Origin: Hemicentrotus pulcherrimus
Taxonomy: Eukaryota > Echinodermata > Echinoidea > Camarodonta > Strongylocentrotidae
NCBI GenBank assembly: GCA_003118195.1
Contig: BEXV01000668.1
Coordinates: 99,979-163,978 of the forward strand
Direction of reading: 5' to 3'
Length of the DNA stretch: 64,000 nucleotides
Of the stretch, positions 61,069 to 64,000 are shown one piece after another. The first letter of the stretch is position 1, and each line of letters begins with the position of its first letter. The notes beneath the pieces were generated by a model that saw only the letters and a program-made list of their open reading frames with translations, was not told the DNA's origin and did no database searches. The translations under genes and the position numbers were made by a program.

Positions 61069-61074
61069 ATATAT
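61069..61074 (-). promoter_or_regulatory. Possible TATA box of the second lectin gene
   Basis: TATATA on the minus strand, about 43 bp upstream of the start codon. AT-rich context makes a chance match possible. Confidence 0.35.
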
Positions 61075-62019
61075 GACTGTACTCTTTAAATGTACTAATG
61101 TTGTATCTTTCAAAGCTCAGAATAACTCAACTTAGCCAACGAGAGCGACGAGAGATGCTGTGGACCTGCTTGCGATCTCAGTAAAAATGGAAGAAACACA
61201 ATCATACCATGCATCGTCGGCATCAAACGTAGAGACAAACATTATATTCCGTCCAATATGAATGGCGGATGGAGCTGGCATCCTTTCAGGAAATTGCCTT
61301 CCTTTGAAAAATGTATTTAAGATTTAGCGGACAAAACGCAACAAACAAAAAAGAAGCGTTTTTTGGCTACAAATATTTGATAAAGCATAGCGATATTGAT
61401 CAAACTCATTTGACTCAAACATTGAGACGCAATCAAAATTCGATTTCTATTATGACGGCAAGATCATGAGAATTAATTGTGAAAAAGCCCAGATGTCTTT
61501 TATTTGGTTTATGTCAGTAACATGGAACTATAATTAATTCTCTACTGAAGAAACTTTACAGATAACAAGAAACAGTGGTGTAATGGGGGTAACCAGTGAA
61601 CCATCTCTCCCTTTTAAATTTTCAAATAACATTCCAGTTTGTAGCTTATTTTCTACCTCATCCCTTTCTTCCATTTTTTTCCTAGATTAAAACGAATCCT
61701 CTTTCCAAATTACATGTACCCTATATTCCTCTCTTTAACCCCATTTTAATCTCTTATTATCATAATTCTTCCCACTGTCTTCACCAACCTCTCGTTTTCT
61801 TGCTCATCCCCCTTCTCTTGACCTCCTCTCCCCTCTGCCTTTTTCATACATTATAATTAGTAAAATTATTGCAATCAGAGTCTCTGATTTAATTAATGTT
61901 TACAATTCTATTTACACAATTTGTTTAACATTAGGAAGTTTTAAGGCCACATTTTATGTTGTACCAAAACAAGGAAGTGGTTTTGTTACCACCATACCTG
62001 CCTCCTTCTAGAAATATTT
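61075..62019. other. Upstream flank of the second lectin gene
   Basis: No exon was recognised. The part from 61600 is rich in pyrimidines (CCTCTC, TTCTTCC), grading into the following tract. Confidence 0.5.
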
Positions 62020-62825
62020 ATGTCAGTTTTAGGGCAAACCTCCTCCTCTTTCTGCTCATCTTCTGCCTCCTCCTGCTGCTTCTCTGCATCGATCTCCTGC
62101 TGCTACTCCCATCCTCTACCTCATTATGATCCTCTATTTCTTGCTGCTTCACATCATCTCCCTCCTCCTCCACCTGTTCCTCATCTGCTACTGCCCCTGC
62201 TCCAATTCATGTTCTTGTTGCTCCTCCCCTACCTCTTCCTGCTCCACCCTACCTCGTCCTCCTCCTGCTCGTCCTCACTTACCGCATTCTGCTCCTCTAG
62301 CTCCTCCTTCTCCTGCTCCTCCTCTATCTCTTCCTGCTCGTCCCCTTCCTATTCCTTTTCCTGCTCCTCCTCCTCTACCTCTTGCTTCTTCTCCTCTACT
62401 TCCGCCTCCTGATCCTCCACTTCTACCTCCTCCTGCTCCTGCCCATCTACCTCATTCTGCTCCTTTTCCTTCTGCTCCTTTACATCCGGCGCCTGTTGCT
62501 CCTCCTCTACCTCATCCTGCTCTTCCTCCGGTACCTCCTCCTCCTCTTGTTTCTCCTCTATCTCTTCCTGCTGCTTCTCGTCTACATCCTGCTGCTTTCT
62601 CCCTCTACCTCTTCCTGCTGCCCCTCCTCTACCTCCTCATCCTGTTCATCTTCGTCTACATCCTCCTCCAGCTCCTGCTCCTCTACCTCCTCCTCTTAAT
62701 TGTTCCTCATCCTATACCTTCTGCTTTCTCCCTCTACCTCTTCCTGCTGCCTGTCCTCTACCTCCTCCCCCTCCTCCTGCTCTTTTACCTCCTTCTCCTG
62801 CTCATCCTCTTTTATTTACCTTCTC
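62020..62825. repeat. Long imperfect pyrimidine-rich TCC/TGC minisatellite
   Basis: About 800 bp built from CTCCTCCTGCTCCTCCTCTA-like units; nearly every base of the plus strand is C or T apart from regularly spaced G (TGC) and A (TAC). Three plus-strand frames stay open for long distances as Leu-, Ser/Cys- or Pro-rich strings, which is expected from the repeat. The minus strand reads as Glu/Gln-rich in one frame but has no start or splice context. Confidence 0.85.
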
Positions 62826-62933
62826 CTCATTTGGAGACGTCTGCTTGGATTTGTCTCATAAATGAAGTCTAAATCAAAACTGTGGTCTTATACGCAGCGC
62901 CATCTACCGTTAATATCATTTTCGAATCAAATA

Positions 62934-62940
62934 AAGAGAG

Positions 62941-62978
<38 letters not shown>

Positions 62979-63118
62979 GGGGAGGGAGAGAGGGGAAAAG
63001 GTAATAGGGGGAGGGGGTTCCAGGACTCCAATGAGAAAAGGTGATAAAGAGAAAAATAGCGAGGGGGAGATAGATAGATAGATAGAGAGAGAGACAGAGA
63101 GAGAGGGGGGAGGGGGAA
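62934..63118. repeat. (GA)n and (GATA)n low-complexity tract
   Basis: Uninterrupted (GA)n at 62934-62975, G-rich purine sequence, then (GATA)n and (GA)n up to 63118. Confidence 0.9.
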
Positions 63119-64000
63119 GGGGAATAAGCAAGATATATCAGAATACATGAATGTAGAATTATTTTCATATGAAAATTCAACCAATAGGAACCAAATATTC
63201 ATCTTTAAAACCAAACAAACAAATTTTTTTAACAATTAACGATCGAAGCATCCGCCAGGGAATACAAAGAACACAAATTCTCGTTCTGATCTCAATTTAT
63301 ATTCACAATTAAGATTAAGGTCATAGTTCAACTCCTTTTGCATTCCATCATCGTCATTCTTATTTGGGACCAGGTACTAACAAAAGGATTTACTTTGCTT
63401 ACTCACGGGGTATACACTGTGGTACGATTGTGTTTGCACAAAAGCTTTCTAACCTCACGTTCTATGGACCAGCGATCCAGTAAAATCTGTGTGTGGAATC
63501 GTTTTGACTTATAAATGTCCTCATTGTGCAATTTGCCTGGCACTGGAAAATATTGCAAAACATGATTGTGATAGCTTGATGATTATTGTCTTTAATGTAC
63601 TAATATGATGAGGCAAATATAGGCGCATTGGATGTGAGGGGGGGGGGGGCTTCAAGCATACCCCTATAATTGTGAAACTACACATTATTCGGGCAACCAT
63701 CACCTGCTAACATTCAGGCAACGAGGTATAGTCATAACTTTCTAATCACAATACAACGACGGCATCACATGAAAACGCCTTAAATTCATGGAAAAGTGGA
63801 GAGTGAGGAGAAAAAGTAGAGACAGGGATACTGATATAAAATCATCGACAAGACTTTCAACAAATCAAAACAAAAATCAATCAATATATACACCACTGAC
63901 TTGTCTCTAGATATCATGTTCTGATAACAGTATTAAGCAGAGCTTCCGAGATCGCCTAATGTTGTTTTCTAAAAACGAAAAAAAAAAAAAAACGTCTTTG
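63119..64000. other. Non-coding stretch
   Basis: AT-rich DNA with a poly-G run near 63640 and a poly-A run near 63980. No gene was recognised. Confidence 0.5.

Noticed and set aside
62126..62872. 248-codon Pro/Leu/Ser-rich frame
   Set aside because: Direct product of the pyrimidine-rich minisatellite. Several phases are open at once.

Overview
The window is eukaryotic genomic DNA, AT-rich and gene-poor, with phase-consistent GT-AG introns, many (GA)n/(CT)n microsatellites, abundant foldback and inverted-repeat transposons, and several sequencing gaps. It looks like a marine deuterostome, most likely an echinoderm such as a sea urchin. That assignment is inference: it rests on divergent secreted C-type lectins, an animal P2X-type first exon, frequent TAGGCCTA-like motifs, and apparent high allelic variation causing haplotype-type assembly duplications. 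There are no operons, no CRISPR array and no convincing tRNA or rRNA gene.

Layout. Positions 1-10077 hold repeats and no recognisable gene. They include a TTAA-flanked MITE, a near-perfect 163-bp foldback element, a nested inverted-repeat element, and a 1.58-kb block present twice around a single N at 3420 (probably an assembly artefact). Positions 10993-41900 are intergenic or intronic DNA with several diverged local tandem duplications, a (CCTTT)n array and a telomere-like 24-bp minisatellite that is also duplicated around a single N. Positions 41919-42070 (minus) are the first coding exon of a P2X ATP-gated channel; its later exons were not found. Positions 42071-48676 have no gene and one 853-bp gap.

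The gene-rich end is 48.6-61.1 kb. A complete four-exon minus-strand gene (48677-52510, TATA box at 52575-52582) encodes a predicted 270-aa secreted protein: signal peptide, divergent C-type lectin-like domain, PAN/apple-like domain. The terminal exon of VPS39 lies at 57242-57418 (plus). A second minus-strand lectin gene (57818-61026) has a signal-peptide exon and a tandemly duplicated pair of lectin exons, one of which is lost at a single-N break at 59905.

All observed lectin introns are in phase 1, so the two-exon lectin module can be duplicated without a frameshift, and this has happened in the second gene. Both lectin genes lack the usual inner disulphide pair of the fold and share a different pair of cysteines. 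From 61.1 kb to the end there is only low-complexity DNA, including about 800 bp of imperfect pyrimidine-rich repeat.
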